DNA from: Melastoma dodecandrum
Lineage: Eukaryota; Streptophyta; Magnoliopsida; Myrtales; Melastomataceae
Assembly: GCA_029817715.1 (NCBI GenBank)
Contig: JARUPY010000099.1
Coordinates: 1-64,000, forward strand
DNA length: 64,000 nt
Direction: 5' to 3'
Part shown: positions 1 through 11,180 of the stretch, piece after piece
Layout: each line of letters opens with the position of its first letter
Numbering within the stretch: the first letter of the stretch is position 1
Notes under the pieces: model-generated
Told to the model about the DNA's origin: nothing
The model's input: only the letters and a program-made list of their open reading frames with translations
Databases searched by the model: none
Translations under genes and position numbers: made by a program

Positions 1-1500
1 TAGGCCTTTGAAATAAGTCGACTGGCTACCTCTTCTGCAAGGCAAATGGGAAAATCCTGAAAACCCCATCGAATTCGCAAGGAGAACGCGAAGACCTCCC
101 CCTGTGGTCGGCAGAAAAGCCAATCAATCCGTCGGCAGGAACATGGTCCAAACCAGAATCACAAGCGAAGTCTCACAGAAGCTGCGGTTGGTTGAGAAGA
201 GCTCAGTGAGTCCATTGGTCTATAAGAACGCCTCTGAGAGAAATCCTGCGAGCCAGAAGGTGTTTCACAATTCAACCGGAGGACAGATGAACTCTAACTG
301 TTCGACAAGAGGTTTGCTATTAGCTTTGAGTCAGAACCCTTTATGAGCAAGGCCAAGCCAAAGGCACTTGTCTATGAGCCGAGGAGATGGCAAGAGCCTG
401 CGTAATCTATCATCGGACTTGGATGAATTGGCTGATGATAGCCAAGGTCGACGTTCTGTCCATGATGTTTCGACGTAGAAGAAGGTGATCAAAGCCTCCT
501 CGAGAAATTCTTCCAAAAGCATCGACTTAGATCCCTTCCTCGGGAATGTACCTTGAACAAGATCCCAGAAACATACCTTCCCTTGACCTGCAACAAAGAT
601 CAGGGTCATGGCGATGTAAAAGTCACAACGGACAACACCGGAAATGACGAGGTTGAGTCTCGAGGATTGCAACCATTGCCGCCAAAGGACATGCTCGACC
701 CTAGATCCCCCCAAGAAACCGATGAATCTGTGGAAACCTTGAGTCGGTCCAATGGAGACTACGGTCGGGATCGCATGACTAACATAAAAGCTTTCAAAAT
801 TCGTCTCTGTATTACTCCGAATCGCCGAATTTGATGAGATGATCTCAAGAATCCTGGAACCAGTAGCATCATCGAAAATCCACCTGGGCTCTCACACAGG
901 GAAAAGGAGCCAACCACAGCCAATTGTCTCAATGTCGACATCTCTTAGATGAGGCTGATGCAGGCCAAACAAAGGGGAGATACGAAAGTGCGCAGCCAAA
1001 TTCTGCCTCTCCACGACGAGTTATTCCCATGGCGGATCTCGGAAGGACAAATATTGAAGGGTTTTCAGAAAGTGGTTCCTGATTTTGAACTAAAAGGAGC
1101 CAGGTTAAATTTTGGAGGTGAGATTTCGGCGGATCTGGTTTGTCCGCAACAACTCTACTGTAAGGAGGATGACGATATCTTCAAGACTGAGAGCGTCATA
1201 CCTCGAGGACAAACGAGGTTTGCACCTTTCTTGCTCTGCGGGCTTGATCTAAACATAAACTCTAACTTTGGCGAGAAAAATATACTAGCTCCGACTGTAA
1301 CTGCTTTGCACCTCTTCGCAGTTCAATCGATTACATTTTTATCCCCGTAGACAACTACTTCGGCCACAACGAATCAGGAGCACAAGGTTTGGTTATGCCT
1401 TCCGAAAGGTCTCTGTCAACAGGGTAAGATACGCGTAATAAACTCTTCCACAGGCAACCGACCCCCCCCCCCCCCCCCCCCCCCCCCCACCCCCCCCCCC

Positions 1501-1545
<45 letters not shown>

Positions 1546-3435
1546 ACCCCAATTGAATCTCAGTAATGAACGAGATCGAATCCCCACAAGCCAGAGAGAC
1601 AGAAGCAGATTCCGACGGACATATCATCTCCTTTTTTTTCATGCCCCAGCAGACTCGATCATTCTTTTCCCTGTCATCGTTTCGGTGGCAAAAGGGGATG
1701 ACTCAAAGCCCCGAACATAGTCGACAAAACCTGGAACAAGCCCTGCGCTTTAGGCAGCCATATATTCCAGTGGGAGAAATATAACCGTCCGCGTACGTTT
1801 CTTTACAAGGGTTACATTGTATGTTTGTACACTGTTCTTCCCAATTTTTCGATACCTCCGTAGGTAGGTTTTACGGATTGATAGATATGCTTCGAAAGAA
1901 CGTCGTCCTCTTCCACTTTCAAGTTGCCTTCGAGATGTTCTGCAATCATTTTCGAGACAAAACAGGGGAAAAGAAAGGAGTAAATATAACAGAGGTAGTT
2001 GCTTATATTTAACCTCGGTTTTGAATCAGTAACAAATCCGTGCTTGCCCAATAACCTAGAAAGTGATTGCCCAACTCCCATTTTAAGATAACAGATCGTT
2101 ATTTATCCGAAACTCCAAGCCCCCTGCTGGCCGGCAGGCAAAATCCCGCCATCCGTTGCAAACGACTGAACATCGCACGATGTTCCGCGCATATTGCCTC
2201 TGCTTCTCGATCTATCCGTACTCGTAAATCTCATCAGAACCGTCCCCTCGAAACGGAATATACAAGGGGCAGATCTCACATCGATACAAACCCGACAGCT
2301 TTCTCGACGGTGACAAATCCCCCAGTCGGTTGAATATAGGTAGTCACTTGGGATTCTAAGAAGAAAGCACGACAGACAAGCTAATGCTGGCGCTGGCCGG
2401 GACAAACAAATGAACTTAAAGACCTAACGTCCGCCGTTGTCCGTCTCCGTTTAACGTTGTTTGACCAGAATACAATAACAATGCTCCCAACACATGAGGA
2501 GTGACCAAAGTGGGGAGTTCCACGCATCGAATTGATCCCCATCGACGCCAAATGGACACCAGGAATCAGTTAAAATTATCAGAAACGCAACCGATAGTGT
2601 TTTTTTTTTTTAATGTTACAAGAAATCCTAGGATAAGAACGATTGGGCATTGTTTCCTTAAGACAACCTCGGAAAAGATGTCACTCATAAGCTCCCAAAA
2701 CAGCCGGACGGCGAATCACTATAATCAATGACTAATGTCCATTACCGGATTTAAAAAAGAGCTTCTCAATATGATCCCCGAAACAAGTAATCGCGGTGCA
2801 TCCTCTCTGCATCGATCCATTTCGACTCCGCGGCCGGAGCACCCCCGGCGACCACCCTTCCCATGTAAATAAACTAGGGGTTCGTAAGCGACGAGAATCG
2901 TTCGCGAGAGGACACGTATCGTCATTCATGTGACAGTTCCTGACATTTAAAAAATTTAGCAAAGTCACAGCAGTCCGTCCATGAAAGACGTTTACCAGGT
3001 TCTGGCCGCCGGCCCCGCGTTGAGACCAGATTATTTGTAGAAAGCGAAAGAGAGGAGTAGGAGCAGGAGATGGTACCAAACAAATCGGACAATTAATTAC
3101 CTTTTGAAATCGTCCATGACATATTCATTCATGGTCACAAGAACATGGCTCGAATTTAAAATTATTCGAGCCAAAACGACTGGTCAGACCAAGGAACTGC
3201 TTGGAACACTTCTACCTTGAACGACTCTCCCAAGCAACAGGGCGAAACCAACATCCCGACAAACTCTTCACTTCTTTTGTCTTCTTCCCTTTCTATTCTT
3301 TCTTACATCTTCCGCTTCATTTCTTTCTTTCCTTGGTGTTATCATCACCAGCGCCCCCTCTTCTTACAGTTAACTCCAATGTCCAGTTTGCTTATTACAA
3401 CATCATACTGCAAGCCTTAGCAGCCTAGAGAAACG
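1..3435. other. 5' spacer without a recognised gene
   Basis: Only short open frames on both strands are present. None shows a domain I recognise and none is supported by consecutive splice-compatible frames. The region holds the C-rich tract at 1462-1550 and, at its right end, the presumed promoter and leader of the ABC transporter gene. From about 3280 the DNA is pyrimidine-rich, as in many plant 5' leaders. It may contain decayed transposon sequence, but I found no terminal repeats. Confidence 0.5.
1462..1550. repeat. 89-bp poly-C tract broken by three A residues
   Basis: Runs of 27, 11, 44 and 4 cytosines are separated by single A residues at 1489, 1501 and 1546. The complementary strand is almost pure G and opens long artificial poly-Gly frames. 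Such tracts can form G-quadruplex or i-motif structures and are very error-prone in sequencing, so the exact length is unreliable. Confidence 0.95.
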
Positions 3436-6400
3436 ATGACGGATTCCTCCTTCGACTTTGGCACGGACATCTCCGTGTCGTCTCCTCGCCGCCGCCCTCG
3501 CCACACCACCCCAGTGGCCTCCCGCCCTTCCTCACCTTTCGGTTCTTACAGGGGCACGCCGCGTCGCAGGATCAGGTCCTCCCCCCACCCTTCCCCTGCC
3601 ACCCCGTTCGCGGCTGACGACGACCGGTCTTGGCAGGGCGAGCTCTCGTGGCAGCTCGAGCCGACTGGGTGGCGAGATGGGCGGAGCAGCCTTGGAGCCG
3701 CGTTGAGCCCTTGGACTGGTTCTGCCACCCCGGGCGAAAGCAGGGTGTTCCGGAGGGGCTCGGCGAGTGATTACTACCTTTCGAGGACGACCGGTGGGTT
3801 TCGGAGCTTCACTAATCCTTACTATGAGTATTCGGGTTATGGTGGGGGGCCTAACAGAGGGAGGCTCGAGCTGCGGAGTTTCGCAGAGAGTGAGTACGAG
3901 AGTTCCGTGTTTGGGAAGAGCTATACTTCTGGAGACCATGGCAAGCCAAAGAGTCATCGCCTCCATGGAGACTTGAAAGTGATCAAGGAAGGCTCTGACG
4001 TGAAGACTATCAATAGGGGCATGCCCGAGCATGCCGGCAGAGATGAACGTTCAAGGGGTCGTGGAAATATGCAAGTTGGGGATAGCGATTCAATTGATGA
4101 CATGGATGGCCATGATGGTCACGGCCATAACCAACGCCGTCATCATCATTGTGATGATGGCATGTCAAGCGACGAGTTTGAGAACAGGCACCAAGGTCAT
4201 GAGCTCGGTCACCGCGGTCATACCCACACCAGACAAACGGGCGACGACTCCGGCTATGAGTTGCAGCATATCGGTAGAGCTCATCACGATAAGCATGTCG
4301 AGTGGGAGTCAGTCATCCACTGCAGCACCAGTGAAACTGGTCATAAGAACATCCACATTGTCCCTGCTGAAGACGAGGAGGAGGATGTACTTACTGAGGA
4401 TGACGACGACGACGACGAGGAGGAGGAGCTGGTGAAGCCGGTGGGGTTACTTAGCTTGTTCAGGTACTCGACGAAGTGGGACATGATCCTGATCATCTTA
4501 GGCTGCCTCGGAGCACTTGTTAATGGGGGCTCCCTGCCTTGGTACTCGTACCTCTTCGGAAAATTTGTGAACAAGATTGCCCAAGAATCGAAAAACGACA
4601 AGGATCAGATGATGAAGGACGTTCGAGAGGTGCTAAATTTTTGCATCTTCCTCATTTCTTATCACTGAAAGTGATCTGTTTGCCGTTTTCAACAGATATG
4701 CGTGATCATGACCGGACTGTCCGCCATTGTCATAGTTGGAGCTTACTTGCGTAAGTTTCGACAACAGAAGTCATAAATTTCTTGTCAGGAAGGATTTCAA
4801 GCGTGTGACAATGTCGAAAGGGGGGTTTTGCAGAGATAACATGTTGGAGATTAGTCGGGGAGAGAGCCGCGCAGAGGATGAGGACTAAATATCTCCAAGC
4901 CATACTCCGGCAGGACATTGGGTTCTTTGACACGGAGGTTAGCACCGGTGAAATCATGCATGGGATCTCGAGCGATGTTGCGCAGATTCAAGAAGTAATG
5001 GGAGAAAAGGTAAGTACTCGGTCTCATATTGATCGTGGACAAGAGGAAAACGGGACGAGGAAAGTATAATTTTCTGTGTTTCGTCTCTCATAGATGTCGA
5101 ACTTCATTCAACATAATTTCACCTTCGTCTGCGGCTACATCGTCGGATTCATGCGTTCATGGAAAATATCGTTGGCTGTTCTCTCGGTCACGCCATTGAC
5201 AATGATCTGTGGTATTGCTTACAAGGCTGTTTATGTCGGTTTAGCCACCAAGGAAGAGGTAAGAATCACGGAGTTCTCATCCGGGTTATTCCGATTGTAT
5301 GGATGCTTATTAAGACTGTCGTTCCCCGAAGGTGTCCTATCGAATGGCCGGAAGTGTTGCAGAACAAGCCATACGGTCCATCAGAAACTGTCCTCTCATT
5401 TGTTGCGGAGGATGATTTAGCCGAAAGGTACGGTGAATTGCTGGAAAAAAATGGTTCCAATGGGATTCGAAAATTGGGTTTGCCAAGGGTGCTGGGATGG
5501 GAGTCATCTACTTCGTGACGTACTCAACGTGGGCCCTCGCACTTTGGTATGCCTCTTTACTGGTTCGATCTCGTCGACAGCTCTCTGGAGGTTCGGCCAT
5601 TGCTTGTATGATGGCCGTTAATGTCGGTGGGAGGTAAACAAGTCGTTTTATCTGCATATGATCGGTTATGTCTATGCATTGTCCAATTGATTATTACTAT
5701 TCCGACAGGGGCCTCGCTCTGTCATTATCGTATTTTGCACAGTTCGCGCAAGGAACAGTAGCAGCTGCTCGAGTCTTTCACATCATTGAAAGGATCCCGG
5801 ACATTGATCCTTATGATCCGAGGGGAAACAGGCTCTGGTCCATCAGGGGAAGGATAGAATTCAAAGGTGTTTCCTTCGCGTATCCATCACGGCCGGAAAC
5901 TGTGATCCTCCGCTCCCTCAGTCTGGTTATTCCCCCATCGAAGACGGTCGCATTAGTGGGTGCTAGTGGTGGCGGTAAATCAACCATTTTCGCTCTGATA
6001 GAGAGGTTTTATGATCCCCATTAAGGGTAAGCACTTGGGAGAAACTTGTTCACGAACATTTTTCGGTCAGGCCCGTGCTCACACTGTTGTTGCGGCAGGG
6101 CAAATTACTTTGGACGGACATGACATTCGATCGCTGCAAGTGAAATGGTTGAGAAGTCAGATTGGTATGGTAGGACAGGAGCCGGTTCTCTTCTCGAGCT
6201 CCATTATAGAGAACGTGATGATGGGGAAGGAGAATGCGACCAGGAAGGAAGCGATGGCTGCCTGTGCGGCTGCAAATGCCAGCGATTTCATCTCGGCCCT
6301 CCCAAACGGCTACAATACTCAGGTGAATGAGTTGCATGGACGGCATTGGTCTTTTATTCTTCATTCATTCGCCCAGTTATCTCATCCAACTGGATAAACA

Positions 6401-8751
6401 TTATGCAGGTTGGAGATAGGGGAACACTGTTATCCGGCGGACAGAAGCAGCGGATCGCGCTTGCTCGAGCCATGATAAAGGATCCAAGGATCCTTCTCCT
6501 AGATGAACCGACCAGTGCATTGGACCCAGAATCGGAGGTGATTGTTCAACAAGCCATTGATAAGATTTCCGCAGGTAGGACGACCTTGGTCATTGCTCAT
6601 AGGCTGGCGACGGTGAGAAATGCCGATATTATCGTCGTCCTTGACCAGGGATCGGTGGTCGAGATCGGAAACCATCGTCAGCTCATGGACAGGGAAGGCG
6701 CCTATTACGATCTTGTCAAGCTAGCGACAGATTCGCTCTCAAAATCCCCGCCGAGACAATTTGGTTTCCAGAAAGGTTTCGATGCTTCAGTTGACAACAA
6801 ATCACCTTATCGTAGTCCAAGAACGAAGTACGAGTATGAGATATCAAGATCAAAGTATTACAAGTCCACAGAAGAGCAGCAACTAGACGAGGAGTTGCCA
6901 ATGGAGCCCGAGCACAAGAAGTTCAGGTTGTCACAGGTTTGGAACCTGCAGAGACCCGAGATTCCAGTGCTTCTACTAGGATTTTTCATGGGAATCGTTG
7001 CCGGGGCAATGATTTCGGTCTTCCCCTGGGTACTCGGAGAAGCCCTTCAGATATACTTCGACAAGAGCTCAGACATGAAAAAGCGGGTGGCTCGCCTTTC
7101 CCTTATGCTTGTTGGTGTAGGCATAGTTTGTATCATCTCCATGATGGGCCAGCAAGGATTTTGCGGAGTCGCGGGAACAAAACTCACGACGAGGTTGAGG
7201 AATCTGTTGTTTGGTTCTATGCTGAAGCAAGAACCTGGGTGGTATGACTTTGAGGAGAACTCAACCGGAATCCTAGTGTCAAGGCTTTCTATAGACTGCC
7301 TCAGTTTCCGAGCAGTCCTTGGAGACCGTCTCTCAGTCTTGATCATGGGTCTTGGTTCGGCTGCTGTTGGACTCAGCATATCGTTCGTCCTCGATTGGAG
7401 GCTAACACTGTTGGCCATGGGCCTCACTCCCTTCACGCTCGGTGCTAGCTACTTGAGTCTGATCATCAATATTGGAGGGAAGATCGACAACGAAGCTTTT
7501 GCAAAAGCTAGTAACATCGCGGCAGGTGCGATCTCGAACATCAGAACAGTGACAACGTTCTCTGCTCATGAACAGCTGATAAGATCCTTCAACGAAGCAC
7601 TAGCAGAGCCCAGGAGAAAATCTGTAAAACGATCTCAGATACTTGGGATAATACTGGGTCTGTCTCAAGGTGCCATGTATGCGGCATACACCCTGACGCT
7701 CTTTGTTGGGGCGTACCTCATCAAACAAGAGAAATCCGGCTTTGGCGATGTCTTCAAGATATTCCTCATACTTGTGCTCAGCTCGTTCTCTGTTGGTCAA
7801 CTAGCCGGCCTCGCGCCCGACACCTCGATGGCTGCCACAGCCATCCCTGCAGTCCTTGAGATCATCGACCGCAAGCCTCTTATAGGAAACAACCGGAACA
7901 GAGGAAAGAAGCTGGAGAGATCGAGGCCGTGGGACATTGAGCTGAAAAAGGTGACATTCGCTTACCCATCTCGCCCAGAGATTGTTGTTCTGAGGGGTTT
8001 CAGCTTGAGGATCAAGTCAGGCAGCATGGCTGCCTTAGTTGGAGCAAGTGGTTCCGGGAAATCAACAATCATATGGCTAGTTCAGAGATTCTATGATCCA
8101 AACCAAGGGAAGGTCATGTTGGGAGGGGTCGATCTGAGAGAGATGGACGTGAAGTGGCTGCGACGACAGACGGCACTGGTTGGTCAGGAGCCAGCACTGT
8201 TTGCTGGGAGCATCCGGGAGAACATTGCTTTTGGAAATCCGAATGCTTCTTGGGCTGAAATTGAGGAAGCAGCAAAAGAAGCTTACATCGACAAGTTCAT
8301 CTGCAGCCTTCCGCAGGGCTACGATACACAGGTAACAGAACAGCTTCTCAGAGGATAATGATATTCATGAGATCCGGCAGAAAATGCTAACAGCCTTTTG
8401 CAGGTCGGTGAGAGTGGAGTGCAGCTATCGGGCGGTCAAAAGCAGAGAATAGCAATAGCCAGAGCGATACTTAAGAAGTCAAGGGTGCTGCTGTTGGATG
8501 AGGCAAGCAGCGCGCTGGACCTTGAATCTGAGAGGAACGTGCAGGAAGCATTGAGGAGGATTGCAAAGAGAACAACCACCATCGTCGTCGCTCATCGGAT
8601 GTCTACGATCAGAGAAGCCAACACCATAGCTGTGGTGAAGGACGGGATGATCACGGAGTACGGCAGCCATGAGACCCTCTTGGCTACTTACGTGAACGGC
8701 GTGTATGCTGGCCTTGTCCATGCCGAGAACGAAGCCATTGCCTTCTCCTGA
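3436..8751 (+). CDS. Full-length ABCB (P-glycoprotein-type) transporter with long N-terminal extension
   Basis: ABC transporter of the plant B subfamily, TMD-NBD-TMD-NBD, expected to export substrates across a membrane; substrate unknown. Exons inferred: 3436-4629, 4696-4750, 4834-5009, 5094-5258, 5332-5633, 5709-6026, 6099-6322, 6409-8331, 8404-8751, about 1565 residues. NBD1 has Walker [10 protein letters not shown] (exon 6), LSGGQ and [11 protein letters not shown] (start of exon 8). NBD2 has GASGSGKST (exon 8), LSGGQ and [11 protein letters not shown] (exon 9). Both H-loops (IAHR, VAHR) are present. The first transmembrane segment begins near residue 345. The roughly 340 residues before it are Ser/Pro-rich, then His-rich, then acidic, far longer than in usual ABCBs. 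Reading through requires removing one base at 5385-5387, adding one at 5470-5473 and removing one C at 6016-6019. All motifs are intact, so sequence error is likelier than a dead gene. ABCB class is certain; orthology is not. Confidence 0.93.
4087..4435 (+). other. His-rich then Asp/Glu-rich coding segment of the ABCB N-terminus
   Basis: Residues about 218-300 of the ABCB protein contain many HG, HH and HxH groupings, for example HDGHGH and RRHHHC. At about 311-332 follows an almost pure acidic run encoded by GAC/GAG repeats. The segment precedes the first membrane span and should therefore face the cytosol. Inference: possible metal-binding or disordered regulatory tail. Confidence 0.8.
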
Positions 8752-9018
8752 ATCCCCATCACGTGATCATTGAGCTCTTGTGCAGACTACGGGAGATTGA
8801 CTTGATTGACTTACGTTCAGTTGCTGACCTGATAGAACAATTCTTCCTTGTCACAAGGAAAAGGCAATAACAGATTCAAGGTTCTATTTGTAACCGAACG
8901 ATCACACCGTAAATTTGCGGAGTAGCGCAACAATCTTTCCTGAAACATAACTAAACTATCCCCAAAAGAAGCAAACTAAATTCTGCAACCATATGTTTAC
9001 AACTGGCGGCAGAAACCA

Positions 9019-10714
9019 TTAGTATTCCCTGAATGTTAGATTGAGACGACCTGGTCTGAGCTTCGATTCATCCAACAAGGATGGAGGTGCAGAGCCCTTG
9101 ACAATGGACGAAACACCATGAAATATGTGCCTAGATTTCCCGCCAAAAATCAGGACATCTCCCGACTCCAACATGACCTTTTCCGCGTTGGATATATCCC
9201 TTCGGTCTCCATATAGGAACTCTGCTGTATCTCCAATAGAGAAAGATACCACAGGCAATCCTTTCCGTAGGCTTTCTTCACTTTCATCACGATCCTGCTT
9301 CCATCCAAAATTGAAGATACAAATGTGTAACACAAACTTTCATGCTTTAATCCTTAAAGAAAAAAATACCTGATGGAGTCCGAGTTTCCCAGTTTCTGAG
9401 TAGAAGTTGACGATACAGATGTTCGGGGTCATTGGCGGAAGTATCTCGGTAACTTCTTTCTGCTTATTATTCTGGAAGATTACACTGTGAGAGTCTTTAA
9501 TTGCTTTGGCAACAAAACAGGAGAGTTCATCCGGGACTCTCGGTGGCTTGGCACCATCTATTGATCTACAATCACCGTAATTTCCTGTCTCGGGATCCCA
9601 ATTTTTACCAAGACACATCATCATCAAATGGAGCTTTGCACCATCACGATAACCAGGTCGGTAAAAGCCTCCAGGGCCTACACCAAGATCACGGCACAGC
9701 CTCACGATTTTCACCTAGGACCACCATTCACATATAACTCAGGCAAACTTATGGGTAAAGGATAACATCTTGAATTACACAGTAAATCAGAGAATATCAA
9801 GCATGCAATCCTGAACACAGATAAGTTTGTCCTCCATCTATGAGCGACTTAGCTCAAAGTTACCATTAGAAGATGTGATTGTTCTAATTATACATAGAGA
9901 AAAAGAAATAACGCAGGGAAAAGAGAGAATGCCTTGCCTGGTCACCTATCGAGAGGTATTTCTTTAAAAGAATCATTCCGGATCTCAAAATCTTTTCCTC
10001 TGCTAGTCGATTCATTTCGAGACGCCTCTCCCGATTCTTCACCAGCAAAGAAGGAAACAACTTTATTTGCATATCAGCTCGGGATAGGCAGATATCGAAA
10101 GGCTTATCCCCTTCACTGTGTTTTGCCCTCAGACATGGCCGGATTGACAATGCCGACATGCTCAATATGCTGATGAGAACCAAACCCAGATTTTGTTCCG
10201 GCTGGAACTTCCTTTGTCACAAGCTCTGGAGATTGTGACGAATATCTTTCTGTCTCTTCAGAACGATTCTCCAAATTACTTAGCCTGTCCATGCCTGCAT
10301 CGACTCCTGATTCCTTGGAGTCCTGAGGCAGAGAAAGAAGTCCAGATCATTAGACCAATCAACCCGACATGAACGGATAAATTCTCCAGCCGAAACTCTT
10401 TGCCACTTAATCCGCAGCAGGCGACAGAACAAAGAGGGAATAAACCAACCAGTCCTACCAATTCATGATCTACCATCGCCAGTTTTCTCAAGTATCACAC
10501 GGGTAGGAGCACAAATAATTATCTGGAAATAATCGCACCCCTTTCCAACAAGGGGTTGGACGAATAACGGAAAAACATCCCCAGAACAGATGAGAAAAGA
10601 ACCGGCTGATCAAGAAGTGAAAAATCAAACCTTTCGGATCCAAACGGCGTTTTTGGGAGTAACGGAACGAGACCCATAATTCCAACCCCTTCCAAACCCT
10701 CTACCTCTCCTCAT
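9019..10714 (-). CDS. AlkB-type 2-oxoglutarate/Fe(II) dioxygenase (ALKBH1-like)
   Basis: Predicted oxidative demethylase of alkylated nucleic acid bases, using Fe(II) and 2-oxoglutarate. Exons on the minus strand: 10631-10714 (start MRRGRGFGRG), 9938-10322, 9370-9714, 9019-9294, about 362 residues. The fold motifs are present: LGVGPGGFYRPGYRDGAKL in exon 3, the iron ligands H270-x-D272 (HQD, spanning the last intron), distal His near 330 (IFHGV), and the 2-oxoglutarate-binding R-x5-R in GRLNLTFR near the end. Intron 2 uses a GC donor (CAG|GCAAGG), which is the only choice giving the conserved LSxxDQVKIV join. Exon 2 needs one base removed from the T-run at 10121-10124. The first exon is small, basic and Gly/Arg-rich. 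Nuclear, cytosolic or organellar location cannot be decided. Confidence 0.9.
9715..9937 (-). other. GC-AG intron in the AlkB-like gene
   Basis: The upstream exon ends in CAG at 9938-9940 and the intron begins GCAAGG. It ends in AG at 9715-9716, before an exon starting GTGAAAATC. The nearby GT five bases into the exon would remove conserved residues and break the frame. Confidence 0.75.
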
Positions 10715-11180
10715 TTCCTCCGCCTCTTCTTCTTCTTCTTCTTCTTCTTCTTCGGCAGCAGCTGCTTGTACTCGTGTTTATATGTTGCCTGTTTGCGGCG
10801 GAGGGAAGTTGTAGGGGCGGAAAGTTGGAACGTCCTCCCTCCCGCCACGGTTCCACTTGAAAAGACTGGGATTAGGATTAGGATTAGGATTAGGATTAGG
10901 CATTAAGCCCGGGAAGTTAAAAAGGAAAAATAACCAAAGATGCCAAGGCGTCATATATGAGTGGTATCTGGTATTTTTTTATTTTGTTTTCCATCCGGGC
11001 ATTCAAAATGATTTAAGACAAATATGTAGGCCGATATTCACATTAAACTACAACTACTCAGCATATCAACTTGCCCTTTACATGAAAAAAGAAAATTTCA
11101 TGAAAAGATGCCTGATGAATTTAACATATAAATTCACACTGTTCCTAACTTCAATCCCAGCTGAAGAAAAGCTTTCAGGC
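10715..11180. other. Spacer between ALKBH1-like promoter and the PHL 3' end
   Basis: Contains a (TTC)n pyrimidine tract at about 10728-10752, the probable 5' leader of the ALKBH1-like gene on the minus strand, and a short (GGATTA)n array at about 10866-10899. The rest is AT-rich and probably includes the PHL 3' UTR. No gene seen. Confidence 0.6.
10866..10899. repeat. (GGATTA)n microsatellite
   Basis: About five hexamers of GGATTA read in tandem. The unit resembles but is not the plant telomere repeat TTTAGGG. Confidence 0.9.

Noticed and set aside
1355..1642. Poly-Gly open frames on the minus strand
   Set aside because: They are translations of the C-rich tract, with no conserved sequence around it.
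6022..6024. C-to-T nonsense mutation (CAA to TAA) in ABCB exon 6
   Set aside because: A single extra C at 6016-6019 explains it better. Without it the exon reads DPIKG and splices in phase into GQITLDG.
10866..10899. Interstitial telomere repeat
   Set aside because: The unit is GGATTA, not TTTAGGG, and only about five copies are present.
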